This document shows, in pieces, positions 11,960 to 24,930 of a stretch of 64,000 nucleotides of DNA (its first letter is position 1; each line of letters starts with the position of its first letter). The position numbers were made by a program, and so were the translations under genes. The notes under the pieces were generated by a model, which had not been told where the DNA came from, ran no database searches, and saw only the letters and a list, made by a program, of their open reading frames with translations. Source of the DNA: Echinometra lucunter (taxonomy: Eukaryota > Echinodermata > Echinoidea > Camarodonta > Echinometridae). The DNA lies in assembly GCA_029962745.1 (NCBI GenBank), contig CM057151.1, forward strand, positions 809,298 to 873,297, written 5' to 3'.

Positions 11960-12740
11960 CCCCCCCCCTGGTGTAATAAATGGATATACCCGGTAGGAAG
12001 AAATTCCTGTTTTAGCGCCTTGCATGGCAGCTGCTATGCATACAGCAGGGGTATGATGCTTTGTAAAGCGCAGTAGAGTAGATATAGGTTTTCCAGGTCA
12101 AGTGTCCACTGGTTGGAACCAATCATCCGTATAGGCAGTTCAAATGTCCATAATTTAGGCAGTTCAAATGTCTAGAGAGATAAGTTCATGTCCATGTTGG
12201 TACTCGATGTACCTATAGTAAATGTATTTCAAATAACCAATTAGGGAGTTAAAATGTCCATGTAAGAATTATACGTCCACAAAGTACATGTCAAATAGCC
12301 CATTAAGGACTTCAAAAGTCACATTAGTAAATGAATATCCACTTAGCTGGAGCAATTTCCAATCAAGGAAATCAAATTTGGAATAGTGATCTCTATTGTC
12401 AATAGTTTAAATCAATGTGTACTTGAACTGCATATACACTGGCGTAGCTAAGGGGGGGGGGGCACAAGGGGGCCATGGCCCCCCTATTGATCGGTGAGCA
12501 AAAACTAAATATTAAAAAATAAGAAAAAAATTGAAATAAAACTTTCATCGAGTTCACTTCACATAACTTACCCTACCCCTGTCCTGGGAAATGAAAGTAA
12601 AACGTAGATATGCCACTTCTCATATAAGCTACCCTAATACTGAATTTTAGTGTGCAGGAAATGCATTTCATGCACGAACTTACAAAAATCTCCCTACCGT
12701 GGGAGGGGTATGCCCTCTCCCCCCTTGCTTTGCTCACTCG
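11960..12740. other. Noncoding repeat-derived stretch
   Basis: No gene seen. At 12436-12490 'ctggcgtagctaaggg' and a G/C-rich patch resemble the terminus of the element at 36941-37367, so a diverged relative may start here. Confidence 0.35.
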
Positions 12741-13271
12741 CTGGGTTCCAAAAGAGACATATCACTTTTTCAGAGCAATGCTCACTAAAATCTACTGCAT
12801 CAGAATTAATCATATTTAGACACAGATAAGCTACAATTCTCCTTATGATGCACATTTGAAAATTTTAAAGATCAGTTTTGCCATAAAGGAAGAAATCAGT
12901 TGAAATTTGTAAAGGTCACTTTTAAAAAAATCACGGAGACTGCTTGCTGAGTACCTCTGTAAAAGGCCGCCTATTCAGAGCACTCCAAAGCTGTTCATTC
13001 AAAAAGGCGGGTTATTGTTACCGCTGTACTGGCCATTGTCCACACCGATCTCCCTGTCTGAGAGACAAGCAGATTTTGTGACTTTGAAAAAATTACCTCT
13101 TGCGATTTTACCTAATTTGATTCTTTTGTGACTCAACAAAACATAAACTTTTTATGTTGTGCTTAGTAAGGAGTATTTCAGCTAATCTATGCCCAATTAT
13201 GATTCATTTAAATACTCTGGATTTTAATTTGTGCCACTCTGAAGAAGTGATAAGTTTCTTTTGGAACCCAG
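12741..13271. mobile_element. MITE-like element with 27-bp terminal inverted repeats
   Basis: The left end CTGGGTTCCAAAAGAGACAT (continuing ATCACTT) at 12741-12767 is the inverse of 13245-13271, with two mismatches in 27 positions. The 531-bp body has no ORF. This is a nonautonomous DNA transposon by structure; the superfamily is unknown because no target-site duplication stands out. Confidence 0.7.
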
Positions 13272-13319
13272 TTTATTATTTGTGAAAGCACGAATAAACT
13301 TTCAAGGTCAGCAATCGAG

Positions 13320-13560
13320 CTTCGACCTATACACCGTCTGAATCCAAGTAATCGACATTCATATCACCAAGAAGCATTATCTTTTTATTTTCAATTGAAA
13401 CAGATTCAAGTACATTAACTAAATTAAGAAAAAAAAAAACAGGTTTTGCATTTGGCGGTCTATATATGGAACATAATATCATACTTTCATGTCTTCTAAA
13501 AGTCAATTCGATCCATACTGCTTCCAACGAATCATGATTGAGGTCGGACCATATATTGAA
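13320..13560 (-). pseudogene. APE-endonuclease fragment of a CR1/Jockey-like LINE
   Basis: The minus-strand reading holds 'IWSDLNHDSLEAVWIEL', 'SMILCSIYRPPNAKP' and 'IMLLGDMNVDYLDSD', the usual YRPP and GD(F/M)N motifs of an apurinic-type retrotransposon endonuclease. Only about 75 codons survive and no reverse transcriptase follows, so it is a dead fragment. Confidence 0.75.
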
Positions 13561-14210
13561 TGAGAGGTTACTACGAATATAAATGCATATATTAAAGAGT
13601 TAATGGGGACCCATTGTGCACGGATTATTCTAAACGGAAATGCTTGATCTCCCTTTATACACAATGATTATGAAACATAACATTCCAAGAATGATTTATT
13701 CTACGATCATCGTTCTCTTGACAAAAATCAAACATTGTACTTCATTCCTTAATCTGCAATGCAATATACACGTACCGGCACTCGATCACTGGTCTTATAA
13801 TGAAAAAGCCTGAGACGATATTTTTCATGCCATCGTAGGATATAGCATTATACACTCCACGAATTTAATCATTGTAATATAATAAACTCATATTATGGGA
13901 GTGTGCATTCTTGTGTATAGAGAAAACGTAACCCCTTTTGCAAACATGTCAACGACATTATGTACATGTAATTTGTCTGTTGACGTTTAATTTCCTATGT
14001 ATATACAACAGGGAGAGATTATACTTGAACATGTTCCACTTAGTCGTTCAGTAAGCAATGCAGTTGATTTGTTTCATATGTTTAAGACCGTTTTAGTGAT
14101 GGGGAATTACCCGCATAAAATTTAAGTCTAGACAGCATTCATTTAGAATGTGCTTAGTAAAAAATGTGCTCAGTAATAACAGCATCCCGCCCAATAATGT
14201 AGGCTATATA

Positions 14211-14415
14211 CACTCTAAAAACAAATTGGCTAGATTGTGGGTCATAAAAAGTTACTATATTCTAGTCAGAAATGACTGAGTTCTAGTCAAAATACGACTA
14301 GAAAATAGTCACAAAAGACTAAAATATAGTTTTAAAAAGAGACTAGTATTTTAGTTGCACCCAGCTACCCCTTTCATCTTGTCATTTTAAATGATTTGTT
14401 TTAAGAGTATATACA
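14211..14415. mobile_element. Short MITE flanked by TATA
   Basis: The left end CACTCTAAAAACAAAT (14211-14226) pairs with ATTTGTTTTAAGAGTA at the right end with two mismatches. 'tata' lies just outside each end, consistent with a TA-type target duplication. The interior repeats 'ctagtc' and its inverse many times. Noncoding. Confidence 0.6.
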
Positions 14416-15199
14416 ATGCGTAGTACGAGAACAGTGTAAGGTTCAATGAAATGACTAGAAAGTTTGCAGACAAAACAAAACAACAATGTACAGAGTTTTA
14501 TTTTTCCCAGAGTAAGATTACACAGTTCTCTCTTTTCTTTATGTCTTTATTCAAAATCTTCTGAACAAATCAACAAGGAAGGACAAAAATTAACAAAATA
14601 CTTTGCTTTACATTCAGGTTCGATTACTATTTTCTTCACATAGGAGCATTTTCTTGATACTTCTGTCTTTTTGAAAAATTTGACTGGATTTGTGTAAAAA
14701 AAAAAAATGAATGCTGTATTAAATATTCAGATAATGTATTTTACAACAATATATCTATGTATGTGGTTCCTTTATAATAGCCTTACCAACATTATTGTTC
14801 ATCTCATAAACGCTGTGCACAGCTTCAACTGTATGTAAATACATGTGGTTATTCATAAGGTAACTATTATGACGATGATAATTTGTATGAATATAATTAT
14901 GCTGGCAGTGTTTGATCATTGGCACAGCTGGTGAGCATGATTATTGATGAGGAATGTGCTGCTGTCTGTTAATGGCCCATTAATAATCGGGGTGCAACAT
15001 ATCACATGTACACAAATACATGTGCTTCGAACTCACTTCTTTGACTAGTTCCCATTTTCGTACGTGCTCTGGTATCAGGAAGTTCCCTGGGTACATAGTT
15101 CGTCAAAACTCTTCTTGGTACAGAGTGCTATTTGAGTGCACACATGCCTGGCGCTCGCTCACGAGCTTTCTGTGTTGACAAACAACACCGCTCCTGAAA
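14416..15199. other. Noncoding stretch upstream of the RING-CH gene
   Basis: No gene or recognisable element seen; ordinary AT-rich sequence. Confidence 0.35.
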
Positions 15200-15468
15200 A
15201 TCCTCCTCATTGATTGGTTGACGGATTATGCAAATGAGGAAGATTTTATCTATTGTGTGATGGTGTTCATTCATGCATTGACTACTTATTGTAAAGATCG
15301 CTAGCTGTTATCTGTACCATTTTTCATGTCAGATTGCACAGGTTGGAGCCAGGAGTGTATTGTAAAACAATCTAAAACCAAATGTAAAGACTCTGAAGCT
15401 GTGTTTTTTAACTCTGAATTTTTTGGTATTTGGGGACAGGATTGGCGCCAAGCTTGCAAGAAGCATCC
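15200..15468 (+). promoter_or_regulatory. Putative promoter and 5' UTR of the RING-CH ligase gene
   Basis: An inverted CCAAT box (ATTGG, in 15211-15220) stands next to a perfect octamer ATGCAAAT (15228-15235), an arrangement common in animal promoters. The pair lies about 240 bases upstream of the start codon at 15469. A 'ggggacag' acceptor-like site at 15432-15439 could instead mean that the coding exon is preceded by an intron. No transcription start can be fixed by eye. Confidence 0.35.
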
Positions 15469-18400
15469 ATGGATGTGGTGTTAGTTGAAGAACATCGGCT
15501 ACCTACGATGACTGTGGCAGTGGAAGCTGGAATACTGGAAGAATCAACCGAGGAGTTTCCCGAAGAATGTCCAGAAGAATTCCCACAGGTGAGATGACAG
15601 ATAGTGTGCGGGCGTGGAGGGAGGCTGGGTAAGACGAATAGTCAACTTGATAAACAACAATGCATTTAGGTAATTCATATTTTGTACAAATTGGATTGTT
15701 TGAAAGGACCGTCTAGACGAGGTATTACATGAAACAATTAGGCTACTGGTCACGTTTTTCACAAAGCAAAGTTTGAAAGATCACTTGCTTTTCTAAGTCT
15801 GAAATGGAAGCGGGATTAAAGTACCTACATTGCTACAAGTAAATAAATCTTAATCTTGTATAGATGAAAAATGAAAAGTATTGTTTCAGTATCATTCTAT
15901 CAATGATCGTCGCTATCAACAAAGGAAATAACATGCTGCTTTGTGAGAAATAGAAAAGCCCCGGTCATGCTATTTATGATAAAGCCCCTTTCGTCATCAT
16001 ACGACTGAATGCTAAAGTCATGACGTCAAGAAAAAGCTTTTATGGTATTAGTATATGCTTCAACTTCTGAAGTTGAAAGGAATATGTTTTTTGTTATAAA
16101 AGCCATAATCATTGATTATGATCTACTCATTTCAAAATACCGAATATGATGTAAACTCTCAAGATTTTTTGGAATAGAAGTGAGTGTACGAGAACAAAAC
16201 ATTGAACGTGACTTTATACAAGAACCGACTAAACAGACCACATTGAATGGCCTGGTGATTATTACCCACACACTGAAATTTCAATGGCACTTCCATACAA
16301 AAATGACTCAATCACCCCGCTTAGGATACCACTGACAGTCCAATAAAAACATGATATATACACTTGTCGATTAAAATGACAAAAAGAAGACAATGTGAGG
16401 TAAGTTTGATGGATTGGTTCAAGAGATACATGGGGGTGTCACATGAAACAAGTAAACACTAAAAGGGGAACAGCGATACCGGAAGAGGTTTTCAGTTTAA
16501 AAGAAAATGATTTTATTTACTAAAAGCTGATTATGAATTATGTTTATTCGTAATTTCATAATTCAGTTAATAGTAGGGCCTATCCGTTTGCACTGTTATC
16601 GTGTTCACGCCTTGTATAATAAAATGCTTATTCATCCTCGGACACTAACAATATTTAGAAGTTGCTAAAACTGTCTACAGCCTTGTCTCCATTTTGATTA
16701 ATAATTCAAATTCCTTTAAAAAAAGTATAGATTTTATATACTGTTTGAAACCTGTGAACATTATATTAATGGTTTTCTCTAATAACTTGCCTCAACAATG
16801 TAACTGTCAAGTTTTTTTGTGCTAAAAAAATGTGCTCAAAAATGTGCTTTAAAAATCTATAACAAAATAATATTATATCAGGTAACATTATGCAGGATAC
16901 TGCATGTTACAATTACACACTCAAACCATCCTGTTGAACTTTTCCTTGCTTTATTATTTCCATATTTGCCAGAAAGAGCTAGAAAGAATTAAAGAAAGAA
17001 TTAAAGAAGAAGACGAAGAAGACGAAGAAGAAAGGAACTTTTAATGCCATTTTCAGATTTTTAACTGTGAGCAATGTGCTCAAAAATGTTCACTTCCAAA
17101 ATGGATTTGTATAACCAACTCTGCTGATCCAGGCCCTACATACATGTACATGAAGTTTACTCAGTTTCGCAATACAGTCTATGGAAAATTCCCTGTGCTG
17201 GTTGAATGCCTCAAAGGTCCTTCAAAAAAAATCTCTCTAGTCAAGCGTTTATTGCTATTGTGTTACAGTCTGACGAAATTTTCTCAAATTGAGAGCTTCG
17301 ATCCTACATGCATTGTGGCACGCTATGATGTACAAACAAATCTTATGAATACATTTGGATTTACATAAAGTGTTCATTTGTATTGAGGATCTACGGCCTA
17401 AGAACGATTGATTGATATCGTTTCAGTCACCCCCCCCCCCCCCCCCCCCACCAAGATATTTTCAGAATTGCAAAATATTTACAGTCAAATTCATTTCAGG
17501 GAAAAACTCTGTTAACGTCATTTTTGCTCTCAGATTATTTGTGATTAGTCCGCCCTAAATTATATTTCACAAAGTTATATCTTGATATAGTTATAAGTAA
17601 TCAAAAATAGCGAACTGAAAATAATAATATATAAACGTTTATTGTACCATGTATGAAAATTGTCCTCTCCTATGTTTGTTTAAATATTCTCGCGAACTTT
17701 ATTTCGAGATTCTTCAAAATTTGTGGGAATCATCACCTTTATGGGTTTTGTTTTTCTCTTCATACGTCCTGAGATATTTTCATACAAGAAAAAAAAACAC
17801 TAACTGCATTTTTGTAGACAGGTATGTAGCTGCTACATCATCAGTATCTGTGTAGCCGGAAAAAACGATCTAGGTCATTGGGTATAAAACCAGGGTGAGT
17901 GAGGCCGGATATCAAAGTCATTTAAAATAACATCGCATTTCCAAGGTTTACATTAAAAAGTGAAGCCAAAGTTTGTAGACTTTCAGCAATGCTCATGAAT
18001 TCTAGCACCGATTCGACAGCTGCCCTCTGACAATTTCAAGGCGGAATAATCAATTACTGGCTCCTATACAAGAGATTAAAACGCTGGTGTTTTTGTCCAA
18101 ATTTAAGAGATTGTTATAATCCTTTACCACTGCAGGGTTTCATTCTAGCTGGAAGGCTTTTTTTCCCAACCCTAAGCACACGGCTTTGTTCTTGGACTAC
18201 CAGCAAGTTTCCTTGTCAGTATTTTAAACAATCATTTTGTATATACTTAGTATACCGCGGCGCACAAAAGCTCATGTCTTTATGTCCTATAACGCTTTTG
18301 TTACAAAGAATAATGTTTAATTGTTTCTTAATGGTACATAATGTTTACTTTGGGGCTTAATCTTGAGATGGTAGAGGTCGTTGACCATGTAGTGGGGATA

Positions 18401-21400
18401 TGCCCTCCGTAGTCCCCTGGATCCTCGACAACTTGTTCCGAGAACAGTTCCAGCTAAGTACTGCACCGAGAACATACAAACTCAGCTCCTTTGTGCTGAT
18501 TTCAAAATGTCAAAGTATGCTGAGGTATTGCCCCCCATTAAATTTCATTCAGATTATAGCCTGAAAAGTCTTGAACTTTGATTTTTGTTATTCAGTAGAT
18601 TAATGGAAACTTCCCATCTTTTCTCATTTGAACTACTTTACAAACGACCTTCTACAACCTAGTTTCAGTAATCGAATTCCAGGTTTGTCATAACATCTCT
18701 GTCCTCTGTGTTTTTCATAAAGTATCCTGTAAAATATATACCCCGTAAAAGCTCATTCCAGGTAAATTATGTGTAGTTGAAACTAAGACTTGCATCGATG
18801 AAAATAAATGAGTTTAGAGCATATTTTGTTAATTACATGAAAGTTACATGTACTAAGTTATGCATTTAATTGCCACAATTATTTATTTTGCATTTAAGGA
18901 AGGATTAACATTACAGATATCAATGTACAGTACATGTACATGTTCAGTGTATGCCTACATTGTATCTCTGTGTAAATGCATTTACTCATCACAATTTTCC
19001 CCTTACATAACGTCTTACGTACTATGACTTCTTATAAGACTGCAATCTTTTCCTTGTTTCACTTATACAGAACAAAGTTATGAGAGAACACGCCTTCATA
19101 GAGCTAATTCAGACATTCAATATGATTTTTTTTTTCTATGCAAAATACATCCTTTAAAATGTAGAATTTGTTTATCTAATAGCATTGTCCTTACATGTAC
19201 TGTCAGTGTACTTTGAGTGAACTTCCAAAAGTTTAAGTAGTATTTTGTTTTTCCTCTCAGTACGTCTTTTCTAAAGGATGCCTTTCTCTAAGATTATGAT
19301 TTGAAGGAGCATACAAAGCGATGAGTATAATGTTGTTACGTAACTTTATTAGACCAGACCAGAAGCATCCTTCCAGGTCCATCAGAGCGTACCTTATCTT
19401 TGTTCGTGGATCTTAATCCAAGCAGCCGGTTAACAGTTAACACTCAACTTGAACATGTTACGTGACCGTTAATCCTATCGAGAATGTGAATGGACAGCTT
19501 ATAATGTACTGATGTGGGGAAAGTGGCGCCGTGCACTCTATGTGACCTCGGTAAACGCGCGCTGACCATTTCAAGAAAGATATTTTCACATCTTTGCATT
19601 ATTAGCATGACTGCTTGGATAACATTCGATTCATTTCATAATGTGTGACAAGATAGTTGGCCAGAATTAACTAACAGCAGCTCATTGTATACATTTAAAC
19701 ACAAATTAAAACTATTCCTCTTAAATACTTACGCGATGGCTCCTTAGTCCCTTAGTTCCTTAGGTGTGTTTTTGTTTGTTGTTTGTTTGTTTACCTTGCC
19801 CTTTTCTTTTCCCCCTTTTTTCCTTTTTTATAGATCTCTCAAAATAACACGCAAATATCACAGACTCTTCTTCAAACCTTCTAGAGAATCTTTAATTACA
19901 AGCTCAGCTTTTTATTAGATTCCCTCATATTTCATTTTTAAATTAATTTGTCTTAAGCTCATGGTGAATATACTGTATTAAGATCTACGTGTTTGTATGT
20001 TCTAATTTCCCCCTTTGTATTATGAATCGTCTCATTTATGATGTCATTCATATGTATATTTATGTATTATTTCTTGCATGCATGTATCATCATTATGTAG
20101 AATATGGAAATAAACTTAAACTGAAACTGAAGATAGGGATGATGATTATGTTTTTATCAATTTCGGTCAAACCATAATTTTGATTGGGGCAAAGTGCTTT
20201 CACCCACAGACAATTTAGCTTACATTTATATTGCTTAAAAAGTTTTGCTTCATGACTGATGATGAGCTTTAATAAACTTAGATGTGTGGGTATATACAGT
20301 ACAAGCACAATTATGTGAGATTTACGCGGAAAAATATATGAAATCAAAATTATGATAATGAATACGTTGATTCTTACGACTGTAACTCATGATAGTACTA
20401 TACATGCAGACATGAAACAGATACTTCATTAACTGTCCCTCTGACTAAACGATCCATAATCTACATGTAAGTGAGGTTTCCAAAAATTTGCACATAGGAT
20501 CCCCTGCCTTTAATGTTTGACCGAATGTTAGTTTGGCATGTTGTACTTTATATAAGGAAATAATTTCGCTTGCCCTTGTGAGTTAAACACATGATTTCTC
20601 TGACATACATGTATGTCAGGGACTCTATTAAGGCAAAACCATCCATTATACCTCTAAAACAGGATATTCTAGGATCTAAATAGACCAAGTTCAAGGTATA
20701 TCTAGATTTTTGACAGAAAAAAAAAGGAACACGTGACCACTATTCCACCAAGATCGATCATGACAATAGCAGAGCTGCCAAGCAGGATTTTATCCTATTT
20801 AGTAGGATTTTTTAAGGGAATATGACAGTAGGATTTTCCCCATAAAATAGGATTTTTGAAAGTTCTGACATTGATTGTTTATTACTTTTATTTATCTTAT
20901 TTTCATGTTATATTATCAACAATTAAGTTTACACCAATGCTCGGTGTACTCTACCTGCGTATTTTGTACTGTAGATCATTTTCAATAAAAGAAGTACAGA
21001 AGAGTTAGGATCAGAATAATTAAGTAAGTCATACATATTATTAATATTGTATTTTCTTTAGGATATCATAGAGAGTGAAATAGGAATCACACTGTTGTAC
21101 TTTTTAAATTTTCATGCAAAAATAGGATTTTTGGCATGAAAATAGGATAAAAAGAAGTACAAAATAGGATTTTTTTTTTCCATTTTGGGTTGGCAGCTCT
21201 GCAAGAGATCGTCAATGGGTACTCAATGCTTAGCAAATGCTGGGACGTAAAGATATTAGTAATCATTAATCATTCACCCACCGGGATCGTTTGTAACAAC
21301 TTTTACATATAAGTAACGCTTGATAAACCTTGTGATTTCACGGGGTTAACCGATGTAGCAACAGCTAATACATACCAGGGAGATTTTTGATTCCCCGATG

Positions 21401-24400
21401 ATATGGTTTGGCAGGCTGGCAAGTATCACTCTATCAATTCAATTTGTTGTCTAACGACATTTTACACACTTATGAAAACGATAAAGTTTAAACCATGAAA
21501 AGAAGTCATAGGATGATTATGATGATTGTTATGATGATGATAATGATTATAATTATGTTGATGATGATTATTGTACTTTTCATACATCCGGGTGATGCCT
21601 ATCAAGATCCATTTTATATTTCTTCTATTTCCAGGAAATACCCGTAAAGACGATATCCGATTCATCACCTGAAACATCGAATTCACCCTCGGTAGTCTTC
21701 ACGCACATGACCGAGGATGTGAAGACAAAACTCGAACCCTCCAATTTCAATCGAGCTTCCTGGTCATCGACTGCGAGTAATGAACCCGTCTGCAGAATAT
21801 GTCATGATACAGAAGACGAGAGAGGTTGGTATCACGATATTATTGTTTCATATTAACTCACCCTGAGAATTTGAGACGATTTATAGCTGGAAGAACCCTT
21901 ATTCGCCGCATCTTTATTTTTCAACGTACAAATTAAATGTTAAATTTGTTTTAAAATTGTTAAATCCAAGAGAATGTTTTATTTCATCGTGTTGTATACA
22001 ATCACTCTACCAACTTATGTTTTCAAGAGGGACTTACTATTACAAGCCTCGCTTTTTGATAAGCCCCTCGTTTTTCACATTCTATATACTTTTTTTTGCT
22101 GTCAATAATGTTCAAACTATCATATCTGCTCAATAATAATGATGTAACTAAATACTTATTAAATTTTTTGTAATATTGTTACCAACTCGTTTACTTTGTT
22201 ATATTGTTTGTTCTTTTGTATATGTACCAAGCATGTGGAAATCAATCAATAAATCAATTTTTAAAAATCGACATAGTAAAATTAAGATTTAACAAAAAAA
22301 AAAAAAAAAAACAATTATCGCCAGAATTCACATTTTGGCCATTTCCCCTACGTATTAACTTTCACGAACTACATACCGCCAGAGGTTAAAAATCATACAT
22401 CTGATAATACTAATTGGATAAATAGTGATGTTCGTAATGATTAGTCCATACTGTCGGTTGATAGTAGATTATTTGTTGAAATCAAATGCATACTGGGATA
22501 TAATATTGGCCTCGTCGGCAGCTCTCGGCAGTCTGATACAGTTTAAGTCTTATTTTCCCCTTAAGTTAAGTCTATTTTATTCCGATACTCATCTGCTGTC
22601 CCGTGAACACATGATATTCAGTCACAGAAGGGACTCAGCTCTTGTATTAGGAATGAAAGTAGTCAAGTGATTGTTATCATAATGATGTCATTAGTATGCA
22701 GAAGTTAAAGTACTGAGTAAATGTTGGTGGTGGTCTTTCTAGAGGTAGGACAATAAGGAGTATCATGTTTACCTTAAATGAACAGTAGCAGCGAATCCGT
22801 GTATAAAATATTGAAGTAGGGAGTAGTGGTACCAGCAATATTTTATGAGATGTTTAGTCAATTCGAGGAAAAGAGGAGGAGAGGGAGACGGCGTATCAAA
22901 TACATGGATCCATTCAATGGGCAAACTGGTTATAATACTGCCAGCATAATATTACAAGTAACCAATAAATGCTATATGGAGCACTCTGATTGCCAAGGTA
23001 TATGAAACAAACAAGACACTTATTAAGAAAACAAGCCTGTAGTAAATATAGTTTTAATGGGTTAACATTGAAGATTTATTTATGGGAGAAATTTCATGGT
23101 ATCAACATTAGTGTAACCATTACAGGTGATATAAAAACTAGGACACTGATTACCAATATAAAATATGCGATCAAGAGTTCATCTCGGTGCATACAGTGTA
23201 CCCATTTTTTAAGTAGAAGTTCACCAGTGTTATTGAGATGTTTTCCTTTCTTTCTGGTTTACTGGTTTAATTTACTGTATAATTGTTTTTAATCTCTTCT
23301 TTTTTGTACAGGAAAGACCAAGCTTATCTCTCCTTGCGGCTGTTCTGGATCAGCACAGTTCATACACAAAAAGTGCCTTCAGAAGTGGACTCGTGTAAAA
23401 GGGACTACTACATGTGAAATCTGCAACCAGGGCTACAAACCAAAGTATATCCGATTCAAACAAAAATTATTGGTAAGAAACCAACCTCCTGTGGTGAAAA
23501 TAGAGAAAATTGGTAATGCTGAAATTGATTAATCTTATTCTTTTGAACCTTTCAAATTAAACATATGTTTCTGGAGTTACAGGGCTTGATATTGTTTGCA
23601 TCTGTAAATCATTTAATTTGCAACTATCGATGGTTAACTGCATGTATCAGTATATTAAAAAGAAAAACACAAACTATTTTGCCATATGAGTGAAGTGTAG
23701 GGGATTATACACATCACCGTCAGAAATAACAGAAGAGAATTAAGATAATTGTAATTATTTAGCTAGCTAATGAAGCATTATTAAAGGCTTTCCCCTCTTG
23801 TTGGTTAATTGTTAATTGTCAAGCCATAATGACCTGTAAAAGCTGCAGTTATAATGATACGCAGAGACCCGCATTCTGTCTGACGTTCATTAATCAGATG
23901 TAAATCGCCGAGGTCCCTTGACTTGGTACAAGTAATTGGGTCATGATGGTCGACGTGTAACTTGTAAACATTATCTTTAGGAAGTTGAACAGAATTATGT
24001 CAGTTGACCATTTAAAATGACCCAATTAGAGATCACTACAGGGTCAGTTGATAATTTTTGTTGCTGTTAATTTAAAGACTCGAAAGAATATGAGTGTTAT
24101 GAAGTAGGTCGGTGTCTACATAGTATGTGAAGTATGAACAGTATGTTTTAATTCTATAGATTGCACTAAAAGGATCACTCTTTAAGCAGTTTTTGTGAAC
24201 AAATGCGCTGACAAAATATGATCCCAAGAGGTATAATGACCGTACGGGAAGTTGATGAAATTGTACTTTTTGTTTGTTTTCTGTTAGCCTAAATTCCTAA
24301 TTTATTTTCACGACCAACCATGCCTCGTTTACACCCCTTCTCCCCTGTGCAGACTCGTCAAGTAATGTGTATGGGCAGCGCTGCTTCTCTCCCTCTTCTT

Positions 24401-24736
24401 GTCGTCATCATTGTCGGATTTTTTCTCCTCGGCGAACAGCTCAGTCTTGGTAATTATGATGACCATGAGGGAAGTGAGAGTTCATCATCAAGCGATGTCG
24501 ATGACAGCGGGGTCACGAGTACAAGCAAGCTCATGGTATCCGTTTGTATGATAGCTACAGCGACGTTTGGTATCTTTTTACTTTGTTGCTTCTCAATCTG
24601 GGCTGCTAAAGTACAACCTCAACAACTAGAAATCGGCAATGGAGGAGCTTTTGGTCACAGTGAACCTGATATCGAGAACGGTCGTCGAAGCAATTCCCGA
24701 CATCAGAGAGTTCCTGCGCCGCTCTATTTCTTCTGA
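15469..24736 (+). CDS. MARCH-type membrane RING-CH E3 ubiquitin ligase
   Basis: Four coding exons join in phase: 15469-15588, 21635-21824, 23312-23472 and 24353-24736, giving 284 residues. The N-terminal 90 residues are acidic and Ser/Thr-rich. The RING-CH domain (about 92-145) has all eight zinc ligands in C4HC3 order: C93, C96, C112, C114, H122, C125, C138, C141, with the family's W129 after the sixth ligand. Two hydrophobic segments follow (about 168-190 and 216-241), separated by an acidic Ser-rich loop, and then a short polar tail ending PLYFF. Such proteins sit in endomembranes or the plasma membrane and ubiquitinate membrane cargo, directing its internalisation and turnover. The start was chosen as the first Met open to the exon-1 donor. 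The text 'KGTTTCEICNQGYKP' resembles plant RINGv proteins as much as vertebrate MARCH1/8, so the paralogue is not assigned. Confidence 0.88.
19658..20130 (+). mobile_element. 3' end of a CR1/Jockey-like LINE
   Basis: The reading 'WPELTNSSSLYTFKHKLKLF' followed by LLNTYAMAP and a stop at 19745-19747 matches the usual C-terminus of CR1/Jockey-type reverse-transcriptase ORFs (W..L......S...FK.KLK..LL). A 3' UTR of about 360 bases ends in a short repetitive tail ('aaacttaaactgaaactgaa'). It is strongly 5'-truncated and lies in an intron. Confidence 0.55.
20769..21202. mobile_element. MITE with GCAGAGCTGCCAA termini
   Basis: GCAGAGCTGCCAA at 20769-20781 and its exact inverse TTGGCAGCTCTGC at 21190-21202 bound a 434-bp noncoding body. 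'taggattttt'-type motifs recur just inside both ends. It lies in intron 1 of the RING-CH gene. Confidence 0.7.
21825..23311 (+). other. Intron 2 of the RING-CH ligase gene
   Basis: It splits the zinc domain after the second ligand pair. An A-run lies at 22292-22310. No element boundary was recognised. Confidence 0.7.
23473..24352 (+). other. Intron 3 of the RING-CH ligase gene
   Basis: It separates the RING-CH domain from the membrane segments. It begins GTAAGA and ends CTGTGCAG, and nothing else is recognisable in it. Confidence 0.7.
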
Positions 24737-24897
24737 GACGACGACGACGTATTAAACGCACGGTGAATGTTGTTGAACTTTTTGAGAAAAGACTCTATGA
24801 ACAGATGAAGCTAGAGTGGTTCTAGCTTTAAACCGTTTACGGTTTACCGCACGTCTTTCCACTTTGTTGTTTAAAAGTTGTTGTTTTTTCACTTCAG

Positions 24898-24930
<33 letters not shown>

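Larger units (their letters stand above)
15589..21634 (+). other. Intron 1 of the RING-CH ligase gene
   Basis: It begins GTGAGA and ends TTCCAG. It contains a poly-C run (17430-17449), a LINE 3' end (19658-20130) and a TIR element (20769-21202). No conserved coding exon was seen inside; the ORFs of 60-74 codons here have no domain or splice support. Confidence 0.7.

Noticed and set aside
24320..24352. Start of a separate 138-codon gene at 24320
   Set aside because: The ORF simply extends upstream through the intron; the acceptor at 24352 continues the RING-CH frame in phase.
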